Shown piece by piece: positions 8,664 to 19,200 of a stretch of DNA of 64,000 nt (the stretch's first letter is position 1; each line of letters starts with the position of its first letter). A model generated the notes under the pieces. It was not told the DNA's origin, did not search any database, and saw only the letters and a list, made by a program, of their open reading frames with translations. The stretch is taken from NCBI RefSeq assembly GCF_039566955.1, contig NZ_CP154796.1, positions 1,798,001-1,862,000 on the forward strand, written 5' to 3'. The DNA comes from Micromonospora sp. DSM 45708 (GTDB lineage: Bacteria > Actinomycetota > Actinomycetes > Mycobacteriales > Micromonosporaceae). The position numbers were made by a program, and so were the translations under genes.

Positions 8664-11600
8664 TCACCCATCGCGGGAGCTGGAATGCCCGTCCGACACG
8701 TCGTGGGCGCCGGGACCGATAACCACGAACGGTGCCCAGTGCGCCGGCTCGTTCGCAAACGGGACTCTCACCCACCGAAGCTGAAGGCGAGGCAGGTCGG
8801 CTTCGTCGGCGAAACGATTGATCTCCTCGATAGTCGAGTCGCGCAGCCAGGCCTGCGCCCTGGCCATGGCCTGCGCCGCCGACATCGGTCCTCGGCCAGC
8901 ATCCGAATCACCCTGGAAGTGGTAGATGTAGAAGCGGCCGACCAGCAGCGAGGCGACCTGGTCGCTCAAGTTCCACAACGTGCCGGCTACGGTGTCCGCG
9001 CCGGCGTACACCAGGCCCGTCGGCAGGCCGGTGGCCTCGTCGGGGGCATGTGCGACGTCGCTGACGGCGCTCTGACAGGCCGACGCGACAACGAGGCGCA
9101 CACCGGCCAGCGGTCGGACGTCAAAGAGTTCCCCCAAGGTCAGCATGTCATCGTTGGCCAGGAAAAGGCCCGACCGCAGCGGCTGGTCGATGTCGAAACT
9201 GCCGTGACAGGCCAGATGGACGTGGGTAGCCCCGGCCAGCTCCCGGACAAGCGCCGGCTTGGTGGCTTCCGGTCCGGTGAGCACGCTGCTGGTGCCGGGA
9301 AACAGTTGCCGCACGGCAGTTGCCTCAGCCACCGCGAAGGGCAGCTTCTCGAGCCCGCTCGGCTGCGGCTCTGCGACGCCGACTAGCCGGGCGTCTCCCG
9401 GCCGGTCGGCGGGCCGGGCCGCGAGCAGCGATCGGGCCGAGGGAGCGAACGACATCACTACGTCGTCCAGCAGATACCTGGTCTCGCCGTCTCGCCGGTA
9501 CCGCGCCGCGTGGACCGGAAGCACGCCGAGCAGCCCGGTGGCCACCATGACCACCTCGGCGATCCCGGCGGCGGTGAGGTGCCGCGCCACCTCGCCCAGG
9601 AACCGCTCGCCGAGCCGACCGATGAGGCGAGGCAGCAGGTCGTGGTCGTGGATCAGCGACTTCGCACCGGACAAGAGATCGACCAGCTCGTCCTCGGTGA
9701 GCGGACCGAACACGGCTTCCACTGGGCTGTTGCCCTCGACCAGCAGGGCGACGCTGCCGAACTCGGCAGTGATCAGGTAGACGATCGGTACGCCTGCCCC
9801 CGCCGCCCGGCGGGGGGCATCGTCGGGCTTATTCGCGAAGCCGGCGAACCCGGGCACGGCCCGGATCGCCTCGACTGCGGCATGCAGTTGCGCCTGGGCG
9901 TCAGCCAGGAGACCTCTCAGCTGGCGGCGTTCGTCCACGTCTTGCCAGGAGGCGCCGCGCTGTCTCGCCTCGGCCACCACTAGCCGGGCCACGGCGTTGC
10001 GGAAGGCGGTAGCCGCCGAGGGCGCGACGGCCTCGGGCGTGGACAGGTCGGCGCGATCGCGTTCAAGGAGCCGGCCAAGCTCTCGTGCCCGCGCGCCCTC
10101 GATAAGCGCCACGGCTTCGGTAGCCCGTCCGGCCCGGGCGAGGGTGTATGCCGCCTCGCGCGGTAGGCCAGCGATCCGGGTCAGTACGGCTTCCCGGCCG
10201 CCGGATAGCATCGTGGCGAAGTATCGGGTGTCGGCATCCGCAACAGCGGTGCTCAGTGCCTCGGCGGCGGCGGCCCAATCACCGCGCCTCCCTAGCAGCC
10301 GACCTAGCAGGGCCCCAGCCTCGTGTGCCTTCCCGGGCATGTCCACGGCGAGTACCCGGCGGAGCAGCCCCTCGGCGCGTTCTCCGTCGCCGTTCCGATC
10401 CCGGCGGCTCAAGGCCCGTGCCAGGCCGGTGGCCGACTCTGCCCACTCCGTCGGTGTGTCGTCGATCGGCCGTCCCGTCAGGCTCTCCTCGTGCAGCTGG
10501 ATGACCTTGTCATGATCCGGCGGCTGTTGCTGTGAGAGCGTCTCGGCGAGGTTGTAGAGGGCGCGGCTCCACTCCCGCATATCGCCGAGGTCGTGATAGA
10601 TCTCAGCCGCCGTGAGCCGTGCCGCGACGATTTCGTCAAAGTTCGCTTCAAGCGCGCCGGGCATCGCCGATATCGCGTTGGCGAGGTTGTCGACGGCCGC
10701 CGCGTGGGCCGCGGGTGCTTCCTCGATCGGAAGCGCCTCGAGCGCCTGCCGGTACAGGTCGAGCACCTCCTGCCATGTTTCCCGGTCGGAGTGCCGGGCG
10801 CTCATGGCCAGCAGGTCGGCTACGGCAGTCGCTGCCTCCGCCGCGTCGATCGGCCGATCCGTGGCACGGCACAGTTCGTAGGACTGCCTCGCATAGAACA
10901 GCGCCAGGTCGTGGTTGGCGTCGGGGTCCCCCAGCACGCGCCTGCCATAGCAGCGGCAGAGGTTAAGTAGCACGATCGCGGCGGTCACCGGGTCGTCCAG
11001 CAGGTTCAGGGAGCGTTCGAGGTGCCTGCGCGCCGCCTCCAGATTCTGCGGATCGTCGGCCAGATCGGGATCAGACAGCACCAGGCCGAGACCGGCGAGC
11101 GCCGTGGCATGCCCCACAGGTGACCTTTCCGGGGTGAGGACCGTAAGCGCGGCGGTGAATCGGCGGATGGCACGACGCAGGTTGCGGCGGCGGGCCACCG
11201 GGTACTCGGCATAGACGTTCGCGAGGGCGATCATAACCCGGCCCCAGTCGTCGGGGTCGGTCCGGCGGCGATACGACCGGAGAGCGCGGCGCAGGCAGGA
11301 CAGCGCCTCCTCCTTATTGCGCCGGGAGTCACCGGTTCGCAGGCGCCGCCATGCCATACCGGCCTCGGCGAGGGCTTCGGCTGCGAGCCTCTCGGTGCCG
11401 GGCGCATCGAGCAGGGCCGCCGCCTCCGTGGCCAGCCGGATCGCCATTTGATTGTCGGTGGTGCATCGGATCAGGAACAGCAGGTATCGCCCGCGGACGC
11501 GCGGCAACGTCGCGGCAGGAACCAGCTCGATGATGCGTTCCAGGAAGCCGTCATCTCCATCTGGCCCGGCCAGTACGTATCGCCGGACCAGGGTTTCCAA

Positions 11601-12746
11601 TCCGTCCGGCAGGATGGACTCCCCAGCCAGCTCCAACACCGTCTGCCACTCGTCCTCGACGGCCCGCCGCGCGGCTGATTCCGGATGGTCGGCGAGTCGG
11701 TAGATGCGGGCTGGCTGATCTCGCGTTGCAAGGACCAGCCCCATGAGGGTGCGAAGCTCGGGATGGCTTTCGATGAGGCGGTCAGCGGCGTCGTCCGAAT
11801 CTGCCTCGGCGAGCTGCCGGACAGCGGCTTTGGTGCGAGCGTATTCGATGATCTCGGCTACCGAGCGGCGTAGTTCGTCGTCGTGCTCATCCGCGAGTTT
11901 CTCCGCCAGTTCTGCGTAACGAACACATCCCGGCAAGTCGTCCCGCTTGGCGAGAAGGTGGGCCGCGTCGTAGGCGGATCCGGCGGCGTCGGCCGGCGCA
12001 CCGCTGGCGAGAAAGAGGCGTATCGCGCCGTCGTACAGGGTCAGGGCACCGTTGGCGTCTCCGTCGTTCGCTCTAATGCTCGCCAGCGTCCGGGTGGCCC
12101 TCGCCTCGGCCCGGTGGGCGCCGAGATCACGGAACAGGCTCTGCGCACGCTCGGTGTACCTTACTGCCCCGACCCGGTCACCGAGAGCGGCTACCGCCGG
12201 GGCCAGATCACTAAGAGTCCTGGCCTCGCCGAGCAGATCACCGACCGCGCTGTACGCCTCCGCGGCCCGGTGGAACAAGACCACGGCTTCGCCGGGTTCG
12301 CCCTCATCGCGGCGTAGTTGTGCATGGTGGGCCAGCGCCTTCGGGCGCAGACCGGGGTTTCCCGCTGCCTCCGCGCGACGGGCGACTTCCTCGAACGCCT
12401 GCTCCGCGCCCGCCGCGTCACCCAGATGCTGCAGGGCGATGCCGAGGTGGTGAGTGAAGGCGAGGTGGTCCCCGAGCTGATCAAGCCTGGGGGTCAGATC
12501 TCGCCCTCGACGGCTAACTTCCGCCAGTGCCGCCCAATCTCCACCCTCGCCTAGGAAAGGCGTCATCGCGTGTATCGCCGCCACCGCCTCCGCCCCAGAC
12601 ATCGTCTCGAGGTCCTCCCGCAGGTCGGGCCACGCCCGCTCAAACCAGGCAAGGACCTCGTGCCGGACGGCCGACTCGGGTGAGCCGACGACGGCCTCGA
12701 ACGCGGAGGCCAGGTCCCGCCACAGTTGCGCGCGGGCCTCGTCCAT
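8664..12746 (-). CDS. TPR-CHAT caspase-like protein (1360 residues)
   Basis: A giant sensor-protease-like protein. The N-terminal roughly 900 residues are helical TPR-type repeats (for example ALAHHAQLRRDEGEPGEAVV and LAGLGLVLSDPDLADDPQNL). The C-terminal 330 residues are a CHAT domain, a caspase/separase-fold peptidase, with the catalytic dyad in VHLACHGS (about H1181) and VVASACQSA (about C1224), and the typical AHWAPFVVIG end. The start at 12746 is chosen because GAGGAGGGA sits 4 bp before this ATG; the open frame extends 31 codons further without such a site. CHAT proteases cleave partner proteins to activate them, as in gasdermin and Craspase systems; no gasdermin-like or RAMP gene is seen here, so the DUF900 hydrolase next door is the obvious candidate partner. 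That link is inference. Confidence 0.92.
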   Translation of the reverse strand: MDEARAQLWRDLASAFEAVVGSPESAVRHEVLAWFERAWPDLREDLETMSGAEAVAAIHAMTPFLGEGGDWAALAEVSRRGRDLTPRLDQLGDHLAFTHHLGIALQHLGDAAGAEQAFEEVARRAEAAGNPGLRPKALAHHAQLRRDEGEPGEAVVLFHRAAEAYSAVGDLLGEARTLSDLAPAVAALGDRVGAVRYTERAQSLFRDLGAHRAEARATRTLASIRANDGDANGALTLYDGAIRLFLASGAPADAAGSAYDAAHLLAKRDDLPGCVRYAELAEKLADEHDDELRRSVAEIIEYARTKAAVRQLAEADSDDAADRLIESHPELRTLMGLVLATRDQPARIYRLADHPESAARRAVEDEWQTVLELAGESILPDGLETLVRRYVLAGPDGDDGFLERIIELVPAATLPRVRGRYLLFLIRCTTDNQMAIRLATEAAALLDAPGTERLAAEALAEAGMAWRRLRTGDSRRNKEEALSCLRRALRSYRRRTDPDDWGRVMIALANVYAEYPVARRRNLRRAIRRFTAALTVLTPERSPVGHATALAGLGLVLSDPDLADDPQNLEAARRHLERSLNLLDDPVTAAIVLLNLCRCYGRRVLGDPDANHDLALFYARQSYELCRATDRPIDAAEAATAVADLLAMSARHSDRETWQEVLDLYRQALEALPIEEAPAAHAAAVDNLANAISAMPGALEANFDEIVAARLTAAEIYHDLGDMREWSRALYNLAETLSQQQPPDHDKVIQLHEESLTGRPIDDTPTEWAESATGLARALSRRDRNGDGERAEGLLRRVLAVDMPGKAHEAGALLGRLLGRRGDWAAAAEALSTAVADADTRYFATMLSGGREAVLTRIAGLPREAAYTLARAGRATEAVALIEGARARELGRLLERDRADLSTPEAVAPSAATAFRNAVARLVVAEARQRGASWQDVDERRQLRGLLADAQAQLHAAVEAIRAVPGFAGFANKPDDAPRRAAGAGVPIVYLITAEFGSVALLVEGNSPVEAVFGPLTEDELVDLLSGAKSLIHDHDLLPRLIGRLGERFLGEVARHLTAAGIAEVVMVATGLLGVLPVHAARYRRDGETRYLLDDVVMSFAPSARSLLAARPADRPGDARLVGVAEPQPSGLEKLPFAVAEATAVRQLFPGTSSVLTGPEATKPALVRELAGATHVHLACHGSFDIDQPLRSGLFLANDDMLTLGELFDVRPLAGVRLVVASACQSAVSDVAHAPDEATGLPTGLVYAGADTVAGTLWNLSDQVASLLVGRFYIYHFQGDSDAGRGPMSAAQAMARAQAWLRDSTIEEINRFADEADLPRLQLRWVRVPFANEPAHWAPFVVIGPGAHDVSDGHSSSRDG

Positions 12747-13335
12747 CCCGTCCCTCCTCAGAACGTGCGGTTGAACGCCGCCAAGTTCCCGAACGGCTTG
12801 CCCATCCAAATACCGAGGACGGCTCAGCAGTCCAACCACGACCTCCTCTGAGTGGGGCCGCTGCCGCTCGAGCGTTAACGCTGGTGAAGGTATCGCTCAC
12901 CCGGTCTAGCGTCGAATTGGAGTGGACCGGTAGGGAATGAAGTCCCTACTCATGGCGGCGGTGACCGCAGCGGATGTCCACAGCTTGCTGCATCGAACTG
13001 GGTCCCAGCCCGGAAACGAGTGGGGCGGGAGTTAGGCAACGATCTTACAGTCACGGTAGCCGATACGTGCAGGAGGAGTGAAGTAGGAGCCTGGGCGCCT
13101 CGCCGGCCTGTCCGGCGTCGCTGAAACCTTCCGAGCTGCCGGGGAACCTCACGCATCTACGCCCCCACCGACCGACCTACGGACAGTCGCGGCAGGTTAC
13201 CGGGAATGGCTCAGTGACCCGCAGCCATGCTGCTCCCTCGGCTCACACTTCGGAGCGTCCGTCAGTGGTCAGGCTGTCGGAGCCCTTTGGCAGGATGGCA
13301 TAGGTCCCCGTCGTGGTTGAGTGGGAGTGGCACCA
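12747..13335. other. Divergent intergenic region of the CHAT and GmrSD genes
   Basis: About 590 bp that must contain the promoters of both genes. It holds copy B of the dispersed 32-bp repeat. No convincing protein is encoded; the open frames across the repeat share only the peptide that the repeat itself encodes on the minus strand (LLHVS.TVTV). Confidence 0.6.
13046..13077. repeat. Dispersed 32-bp repeat, copy B
   Basis: TACAGTCACGGTAGCCGATA followed by CGTGCAGGAGGA, 30 of 32 bases identical to 4095-4126 and in the same orientation. The two copies bracket a segment of about 9 kb containing the IS elements, the DUF900 gene and the CHAT gene. I do not recognise it as a known IS end. Confidence 0.75.
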
Positions 13336-15288
13336 GTGAAGGCAGACGCGCTGAGTCCTCGTCAGTTGTTCGACGGCAAGATGCACTACGAGATCCCGCC
13401 GTTCCAGCGGCCGTATGTCTGGAACGAGGAAGATCAGTGGGCGCCGCTGTGGGCTGACGTGGTTCGGGTCGCCGAGAGCCGTGTCGTCGCCGCCGGTGCC
13501 GAGCCGACTGTGCCACACCACTTCTTGGGCGCGGTTGTCTACGAGTCGAAGCCTCCGGTGGTTGGGGATGTCACTCGGCACATGGTGATCGACGGGCAGC
13601 AGCGCATGACCACGATCCAGCTCATGATTGATGCTGTCCAGGCGGCAGTTGCCGAGCGTGGGCACGACCTCCTCGCTGAGGACCTCGAAGAGCTGATTCT
13701 CAACCGCTCGTCGGCCCTCAGGGGCAAGCCCGAGCGCTTCAAGCTGTGGCCGTCCAAGCATGACCGACCTGCGTTCGAGCAGGCGATGGATCCCAAGCCC
13801 GGCTGGGAGGGGGAGCACCGGATCGTCTCTGCCCACGAGTTCTTCTCCAAGGAGGCTCACGCCTGGCTGACCGGGACGCCTGACGACGATGGCAACACGC
13901 CGCCGGGCTCCGAGCAGGCCCGTGCGGAGGCGCTGTCGGCAACGCTGCGCGATGGGCTGTACATCGTCGCGATCAATCTGACGGGCCACGACGACTCCCA
14001 GCTGATCTTCGAGACCTTGAACGACCGCGGGACGCCGCTGCTCAAGGCCGACCTGATCAAGAACTGGGTATTCCAGCGGGGTGTGAAGGCCGGCGCTGAC
14101 GTCGAGGACTGGTCGGAGACGCACTGGGTCGACTTCGACGATGACTGGTGGCGGGCCGAGATCGTGCAGGGCCGCCACCAGCGCTCCCGCATCGACATCT
14201 TCGTGCAGTACTGGCTCACCATGCGGTTGCGCGACGAGGTGAAGACCGAGCAGGTCTTCCGGGTGTTCACCGAGTACGCCGCGCCTTACATGTCCAGCCC
14301 TGGCGGCGCCGACAAGCTCCTGAGCGAATTTCGCAAGGATGCCGACACCTACCGCGCCTTGGCGAATCTCCCCGAGGACACGGCCCAGGGGTCGTTCTAC
14401 TCGCGGGTCATCGAGACGATGGGACTCGCCGCGACAAGCCCGCTGCTGCTGTGGCTGCTGTCGGACAACCATAAGGTGCCCGAGAAGCAGCTGGAGATCG
14501 CCCTCAAGGCACTGGAGAGCTGGGTCATGCGCCGGACGTTGCTCCGGATGACGATGAAGGACGTCAACAAGACCATGGTCTCCATCCTCAAGCTCCTCGA
14601 CCGGTCACCGATCGACACGGCGGGCGACACGGTCCGGAACTTCCTCGCGGACCAGCGGGCGGATGCGCGTCTGTGGCCTACTGACGCCACCATGAAGGCC
14701 GAGCTTCCCTCGCTCAAGCTCTATGGATACCTGCGCCAATCGCGTTTGCGCGTCGTACTGGAGGCGATCGAGAAGAAGCTTCGCACCAAGTTTCACGAGA
14801 ACATCGCGCTCCCGGCCAAGCTTGAGATCGAACACGTGATGCCCCGGTCGTGGCAGACCCACTGGAACCCTGAGCCGCGGCTCACGCCCGAGCAAGCAGC
14901 GGACCGTGACCGACGCATTCAGACCCTTGGCAACCTCACCCTGGTGGCGAAGAGCCTCAACGGCGCCCTGTCGAATCGGCCGTGGACCGACACGGAGGCT
15001 GCGGGCATGATCTCCGGAGGCGAGGCCGGCTTGGGCAAGCGCAGTCTCCTGGAGAAGTACAGCCTGCTGGTGTTGTCGAAGGACCTGATCAAGGACCATC
15101 CCGACGCGTGGCGTGATGCCGATATCGAGGCGCGGGCAGCGGAACTGACGGACCACATCTGCCAGGTGTGGACCGGGCCGCCCGCCGACACGCACGCAGG
15201 GGAAACGACGCAGCCAGGCGGCTCTTCGATACCTTCCCAACAGACCCGGGATGAACTGCCAACCAAGGTCGCCCACGACCCGACCTGA
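13336..15288 (+). CDS. GmrSD-type restriction protein (DUF262-DUF1524 fusion)
   Basis: A single-chain type IV restriction-like enzyme. The N-terminal DUF262 (GmrS-like, ParB-fold nucleotidase) shows FQRPYVWNEEDQW, VIDGQQRMTTIQLM and FETLNDRGTPLLKADLIKN. The C-terminal DUF1524 (GmrD-like, HNH/beta-beta-alpha-metal nuclease) shows LEIEHVMPRSW near residue 495 and RIQTLGNLTLVAKSLNGALS. In known members the pair uses NTP to cut DNA with modified cytosines. The GTG at 13336 is preferred over the GTG at 13321 because it gives the family-like MKADALSPRQLFDGKMHYEI and has GGGAGTGG just upstream. It is divergent from the CHAT gene and completes the defence-like cluster. No separate methylase is present, as expected for a type IV enzyme. 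Confidence 0.9.
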   Translation: MKADALSPRQLFDGKMHYEIPPFQRPYVWNEEDQWAPLWADVVRVAESRVVAAGAEPTVPHHFLGAVVYESKPPVVGDVTRHMVIDGQQRMTTIQLMIDAVQAAVAERGHDLLAEDLEELILNRSSALRGKPERFKLWPSKHDRPAFEQAMDPKPGWEGEHRIVSAHEFFSKEAHAWLTGTPDDDGNTPPGSEQARAEALSATLRDGLYIVAINLTGHDDSQLIFETLNDRGTPLLKADLIKNWVFQRGVKAGADVEDWSETHWVDFDDDWWRAEIVQGRHQRSRIDIFVQYWLTMRLRDEVKTEQVFRVFTEYAAPYMSSPGGADKLLSEFRKDADTYRALANLPEDTAQGSFYSRVIETMGLAATSPLLLWLLSDNHKVPEKQLEIALKALESWVMRRTLLRMTMKDVNKTMVSILKLLDRSPIDTAGDTVRNFLADQRADARLWPTDATMKAELPSLKLYGYLRQSRLRVVLEAIEKKLRTKFHENIALPAKLEIEHVMPRSWQTHWNPEPRLTPEQAADRDRRIQTLGNLTLVAKSLNGALSNRPWTDTEAAGMISGGEAGLGKRSLLEKYSLLVLSKDLIKDHPDAWRDADIEARAAELTDHICQVWTGPPADTHAGETTQPGGSSIPSQQTRDELPTKVAHDPT

Positions 15289-15775
15289 CTCGGCGGCGGA
15301 GGCCTCGTGCCGCGACGCGGTCTGGGCCCGCCGGCATGACGTCCTGCGCCGGCTGGCTCGCTCGGCCCGGGCCGAGGTGCAGGTGGTGGCGTTGACCGGG
15401 TTGGTTCGCGCCGGCCAGGATGCTGCCGTCGCCAGATACCTGGATGACGACGCGCCGTTGGCTCTGGCCGGGTCCGCCACCTAGGCATGGACGCGCGGGA
15501 TCGTTACCGTGCAGGCTTCCCCAGGCCGTCGAGTCGATGGGGCGATCGCCACCGCTGACCGACCCCAGCTTTGGCGGACGCCCTGCTGCTGCTTCGACTG
15601 CTCGACCACGAGAAGCTGAAGGTTTATGCCCAAGCGGTGCGGAGTCTGCGGCCGCTGGCCGCGGTCGTGGTGGGAGATGTGGCGACGTTGCTGCGGGGTC
15701 CACAGACGGCCCGCCACCACGCCCCGAACCCAACCGCATCGACAATGAACGATCACAAGCGCGGGGCCGGAACCC
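15289..15775 (+). pseudogene. Possible HEAT-like repeat protein remnant in two frames
   Basis: Two protein-like stretches follow the GmrSD gene. One reads RRHDVLRRLARSARAEVQVV and ALTGLVRAGQDAAVARYLDD up to a stop at 15484. The other, in a shifted frame from about 15571, reads ADALLLLRLLDHEKLKVYAQ and AVRSLRPLAAVV. Both have the helical, Leu/Ala-rich look of HEAT or armadillo repeats and may come from one decayed gene. There is no start with a ribosome site. This is a weak call from composition only. Confidence 0.3.
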
Positions 15776-16202
15776 CCGACATCAGCTGTGAACGATCGAG
15801 GCTAGGTCGACACGGTGGCGGACGGTGATGGCACCGCCGCTCTCGGTACCACATGGGCGGTTTGTGGCTACCAGTTGTGACGCCTCTTTACAGCGGAAGT
15901 TGACTTTCCTTACTGTCACGTCGCCGACAGGTACTGAACGGGGGCTCGGGTGAACCTGCGCAGGGCGTTAGCGACGTATTGGTGCGATGCCGCAACGACG
16001 GCCGCGCCCTCATCGACGAACCCGCGGTGCGGCTGCTGACCTCCTCTCCGCTGTGGTGATCCATGCACGTTGACAAGACCTGATCGTCGGCTCGGTGTCG
16101 AGCGTCTCCGCTCCTGCTGTACCTGATTGATCCTCACTCACTTTTCCCCGCGCACGGCCGGGGTTCTTCGGTGTGCCCACACACGCAGCAAGGAGTGCTT
16201 TG
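15776..16202. other. Intergenic region upstream of the LamG gene
   Basis: About 430 bp without a convincing gene. It includes a locally less G+C-rich segment around 15860-15930. The ribosome site of the LamG gene (AAGGAG, 16190-16195) marks its end. Confidence 0.6.
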
Positions 16203-19200
16203 GTGACAAGACCTGGAATCGTCCCCGAGCGGCGCCGTCGCGGCTTCGCCGCGTCGGCTGTCGCGCTGGCCCTGGTGGCCGTCGCCGGTCCGACCGCGAT
16301 ACCGTCGCCGGCTGGGGCGGAGCCGACGGTCCCCCAGCCGGCGGCTGTCCCGGAGGCACCCGCGCTCAGCGAGGTCGACGCCCTGGCGCAGGCCGGAAAG
16401 CTCAATGCGCCGGTCGAGGTGACCAGCCTCAAGACCGAGGATTCACGCGTGCTGGCGACCCCGCGGGGCACCCTAATGTTGGAGTCCTACGCGGAGCCGC
16501 AGTGGACCAGGGGCCGCGACGGCGGCCCGTGGCGGAAGATCGATACCCGGCTGGAGCGGCGGGCCGACGGGTCGGTGGCGCCGGTGGCGACGTTGACGGA
16601 CGTGACGTTTACCTCCGGTGGGAGCGGTCCGATGATCCGTATGCCCCTGGCCGAGGGGCAGGTGTCGCTGTCTTGGCCGGGAAACCTGCCGGCGCCGACG
16701 ATCGATGGTGACACCGCCGTGTACGAATCGGTGCTGCCGGAGGTGGACCTGCGGCTGCGGGCGCTGCGCGACGGGTTCACCTGGGCTCTGGTGGTCAAGT
16801 CGGCGCAGGCGGCGGCGAACCCGGCGTTGGACGAGTTGCGGTTCGCGCTGCACACCACGGGCACTCTCACCAAGCGGTCCCGGTCCGGCGGCGGGTTCGA
16901 GGTCGCCGACCGCAACGGGCGTTCCGTGCTGTCCGCCGGGGGCGCGCTGATGTGGGACTCGGCCGGGGTGGCCTCGGCCGCCCAGGGCGCCACGGGTCGG
17001 GCGGCGAACGGGTTCGCGGCGCAGGGCCGTCGTGAGGCGCTGCGGGTGGTGCCGGACCGGGCGCGTAAGGCGGAGATCCCGACCGGGGTCCAGGGAGAGG
17101 ATCTGGTGATCCGGCCGGACCGGTTGCTGCTGCGTGGAAAGGGCACGGTGTACCCGGTCGTCATCGACCCGTGGAGCACGATCGAGAAGACCCGGTGGGG
17201 TTACTCGAGCACCAACGACGCGACCCGCAACGACGGTGTGGCCCGGGTCGGCAAGGACCCTGAGGGGTCCGGCACGTACCGGTCCTACTTCTCGTTCAAG
17301 CTCACCTCGCTGTCCGGCAAGACGATCCGCGACGCGAAGTTCCTGACCGAGATGACGCACTCGTGGGACTGCGACAGCACGCCGGTGAACCTGTGGCGTA
17401 CGGCCGACATGGCGACCACCGGCAAGCAGGCCTGGTCCGGGCCGAGCTTCTCGAAGTGGCTGGAGGAACGTTCGGCGCACGCGCACAAGCCCTCGGGCGG
17501 CACGGGCTGCGACGACGACCCGCAGCCGGACAAGCCGATGGAGTTCTCCAGCCAGAACGTCATCGACGACATCAGCGCCAACCGCGGCCAGGACATCTAC
17601 ACGCTGGCCCTGTCGACCCGGCAGTCCGACGGATCGTCCGAGTCGACGAGCAACTGGTGGAAGAAGTTCGACCCGGTACAGACCAAGCTGACGATCGAGT
17701 ACAACACCAACCCCAACACCCCGACCGCGGCGCAACTGTCGACCCACGCCGGCTACACCGCACCGGCGCAGGCCTGCCTGACGGGCACGTCGCGCCCTGC
17801 GGTGCGCTCGGACTTCCCGTGGCTCAAGGCGACGGTGAGCGACCCGGACGGCAGTGGCGGCGGGAGTCTCTCCGGCGTCTTCACGCTCCAGAAGTTGGTG
17901 GGCAGCACCTGGACGAACGTGTCCGGCTGGCCGAAGACCGACTCCGGGGTCGCACCCGGCACCAAGGCCGAGCTGCAGTTGACCACAAAGACGGTCAACG
18001 GCGAGCTCTACCGCTGGCAGGTGCTGACCAAGGACACCCTCGGCGGGTCGTCGACCGCGTCACCGTGGTGCGAGTTCTCGGTCGACTACTCGGCGCCCGC
18101 CTCGACCCCGGCCGTCACGGCTGCGGACGGGTTGTACCCGGAGGCACCGCCGCGTGGCACCGATCTGGATTCGCATGGATCGCCCGGCTATTCGGGGCGG
18201 TTCACGTTCTCGGCCAACGGCGCGGCGGACGTCTACGACTACGTCTACCAGGTCAACGGCGGCCCGGAGATGACGGTACGGGCAAGCCAGCTGGGCGGCC
18301 CGGCGACGGTCTGGGTCACGCCGACCGTGCGGCTGGAGAACGTGGTAACAGTGCGCAGCCGCGACCAGGCCGGCAACCCCTCCGCCTCCTACGACTACGT
18401 CTTCTACGCCGGTGACCCCTCGGCCCCGGTCGCCCACTGGGCGATGGACGAGGGCTCCGGCACCACCCTCGCTAACAAGATCGACGGTGGGGCCGCGGCG
18501 ACGCTGGCCCCTTCGCCGAAGTGGGCGGACTCCCGCGTACTGGGTGTCCACAAGCAGTCCGGCAAAGACTGGGCGGTCGAACTTGACGGCGTCGACGACC
18601 AGGCGGTCACCGCAGGCCCAGTCGTTGACACCGCCCGCAGCTTCACTTTCGCTGCATGGGTTCGCGCCGATGCCGTCGGCGGAGTGGTTGTGGCGCAAGC
18701 TGGCGCCAACAAGAGCCCCTTCGAACTTCAGTACTTCCCCACCAAGCAACGGTGGTGCTTCACCAGCTATACCTCCGATATCGCGAACGCCTCGGTCACT
18801 CCCTCGCCAGCGTGCACTCCTGACCCGGTCCAGGTCGGGGCGTGGGTGCACCTGGCCGGTATCTATGATGCGGGCGCCAGCAGCCAGCTGTCGCTATACG
18901 TCAATGGCGTTCGCAGGGGCGTGGGTACGACCAGTGCCCCTGCCTGGACAGCTAGTGCCCCCCTGCTTATCGGTGCCGGGCGTAACGGATCACCGGTTGG
19001 TTGGTTCAGGGGTGCGATCAGCGAGGTCCGCGTCTGGGATCGAGCCATCGACCCGGCGATCGATCTGGTGGAACTCGTTCGTCCCGTCCGGGTGGGCCAA
19101 TGGGACATGGAGGACGATGATCAGGAGGAACCGCGGCAAGCTGGCGACTCGTCGGGCTATCAACGCCCGCTGACTTTGGCCGCGTCACCGTCTGCCGCTT

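Noticed and set aside
13243..14472. Minus-strand frame of 409 residues opposite the GmrSD gene
   Set aside because: DUF262 motifs are on the plus strand in this interval; the antisense frame has no domain.
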